Shown here in pieces: positions 62,379 through 64,000 of a stretch of 64,000 nucleotides of DNA. The notes under the pieces are model-generated. The model was not told the origin of the DNA, ran no database searches, and was given only the letters and a program-made list of their open reading frames with translations. Made by a program: the position numbers and the translations under genes. The stretch spans positions 4,906,156-4,970,155 of the forward strand of contig NC_020177.2 in the NCBI RefSeq assembly GCF_000224145.3. Direction: 5' to 3'. Every line of letters begins with the position of its first letter. The stretch's first letter is position 1. The stretch comes from Ciona intestinalis (taxonomy: Eukaryota > Chordata > Ascidiacea > Phlebobranchia > Cionidae).

Positions 62379-64000
62379 TATCAAAACAACATTATAAGCG
62401 TAGATATACCGTCCCACGCGAATAACCGTGTTATCTATTAGGCACTTTAAGGGCATTGGTTCTTTTTATTGAACTTTGATTTTTGTTGTTTTTTTTGCAT
62501 TTGGTTATTTTAAAATTATACATCATCTCGTGTATATTGAAAACAACTAAATCATCATAGTTTACGTGCCCATTTATCACCGCTGTGCTCTCTTGTTGTT
62601 TCAATTCTTTGTCAATATTTTCGCCACGCCAACTAATAAACCCTTTGTTAAACCCCTAGAACTCAAATATGCCCTAAAAATATTTACTTAGCGGCAGCAT
62701 TAAGCTAGCCAACGTTAAATTACCATACCAAGTTATAGGATCTTTGCAGATCAACAAATCAATCTAAAAACCGATAAGTTAATCAAGACATTAATTCTCA
62801 CACCTTGCAATAAACTAAACACACCCAAACGCCACAATATTGTGCTAATTGATTTGTTTTTAGTTGCTCATTGAAATAAGACGAATGCGTTTTCGTTATT
62901 TCGTAAAATTTTCAAAGCAGGTTCTAGACGCAGATGTTACCAGTACTCGGAAAACAGCTTAATCTTTGCGGTTTGAAGCTTAAATTCGACATTCTTGGTT
63001 TACCACAAACGTTGGCAGTCGGGCAAAACATTTCAAACTAGAAATTCTGCTTCTATTTCGCATCAGTCATAATGTTACAGCGCATAATGTTTATTGCTTC
63101 TTATACTGGGTTCATCATTCCCGCCGTTTAAGCAATGCTAGTTCACTTATTTGACACTTTGCGTGCTGTATTGACTGTGTTTTGCTGTTAATTCCCACCT
63201 TTTCGCTATTTTTATTAATATGACAATAAGTTAGGCCTAAAAGTTTAAAATGAAGACAATTCTGTCATGTATATATGGACTGTTTTGTTCGTATTTTTAA
63301 AAACTGAGCAGATAACTCGTATTGGAATAGGAGAAAATAAGTAAATTGGTGGTTTAGTTTTAAACACGGGTTTTACATGAGATTGTGGTTACGGAATTTA
63401 ATCTTTACGAGTGTTGTTCGTGGAAGACAATTATTCATTCATTAGTTAAGTCCACACTTGTATTAGTTATTACACAACATCAAGTACAACTGCGTATTGT
63501 TTGTATAACCTTGGACAAAGTTTTCTTTAGCAAGAATTTGTAAAAAGCATTCTGATCTTATCGTTGAAACTAGTGACCCGGTACAAAGAAAATACGATTT
63601 CTGTTCATTAGGAAAACACACAATAATGAGATAATTTGTTTTGCTGGATTTTTAAAGTTTTGTTTTCTATTCAAAATGGGTGATGGTCTATACCGTGGCA
63701 CGCCATGGGATCTGGGATTGAGACCAAGGTTAGCCCTTTACCACGTATAAATTTTGTATTAATTTTACCGGATTATTCTAAGTATATGACGCTGTAAACA
63801 TTTAAACTGTTATAAAACCTTGACCCTGGGGTTTAGGTTATACATGTTTTTTTAAATTTTAATTTAGAATATCTTATCAATTTATTTCGTTTTTGGTTCT
63901 ATAATAAAAATAACTGACAAGGCTGTTTTAACCAGCCATTTGTTTTAAGGCACAAATTAAAACTATCGCCAGCGTTTGCACATGACAAAGATATTCCAAA

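Larger units (their letters stand above)
60021..64000. other. Repeat-bearing right end of the window
   Basis: No complete gene seen. It holds SINE pieces (61030-61175, 61905-62060), a MITE (61390-61590), one candidate signal-peptide exon (62304-62378) and a dispersed-repeat copy at about 63675-63745. Confidence 0.4.

Overview
The window looks like nuclear DNA from an ascidian tunicate, most likely Ciona. Evidence: AT-rich sequence, small introns, intron-rich chordate-type genes packed a few hundred bases to a few kb apart, several possible spliced-leader acceptor sites just upstream of start codons, and dense short dispersed repeats (tRNA-derived SINEs, small inverted-repeat elements). All calls come from reading splice sites and protein motifs by eye; no search was run. 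Two 50-base N gaps (4491-4540 and 49763-49812) mark scaffold joins, and both affect a gene.

Layout. 1-7.6 kb, minus strand: the 5' end of a GLUT/SLC2-type sugar transporter, then a complete TatD-family nuclease (TATDN2-like, 9 exons, 479 codons) with two of its exons duplicated across the first gap. 8.3-9.65 kb, minus: RBM18 (RNA-binding). 10.2-15.7 kb, plus: an SLC41-type magnesium transporter, head-to-head with RBM18. 17.5-18.5 kb, minus: an unrecognised basic protein of 319 residues in one exon. 20.5-31.2 kb, minus: a 20-exon single-pass membrane, coiled-coil protein of 934 residues that I tentatively compare with the EVC/EVC2 ciliary Hedgehog-signalling proteins. 36.3-39.9 kb, plus: a FAM53 gene (5' end not found). 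39.8-46.5 kb: gene-poor DNA that begins with a cluster of perfect CRE palindromes. 46.6-47.2 kb, minus: a one-exon forkhead gene. 49-50.9 kb, minus: RPL10, carrying two copies of an intronic C/D-box snoRNA and lacking one exon that must lie in the second gap. 51.2-52.3 kb, plus: ATP6V1F, head-to-head with RPL10. 53-57.1 kb, minus: TDO2 (tryptophan 2,3-dioxygenase). 59-60 kb, plus: a one-exon WD40 protein. 60-64 kb: repeats and one candidate signal-peptide exon.

The genes do not form one pathway. The shared architecture is two head-to-head pairs (RBM18/SLC41A and RPL10/ATP6V1F) and two convergent pairs (SLC41A with the unknown 319-residue gene, ATP6V1F with TDO2). No virus-derived element was recognised. 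The most notable items are the twin RPL10 intronic snoRNAs, the CRE cluster, the tripled acceptor of the last SLC41A exon, and the TATDN2 exon duplication.
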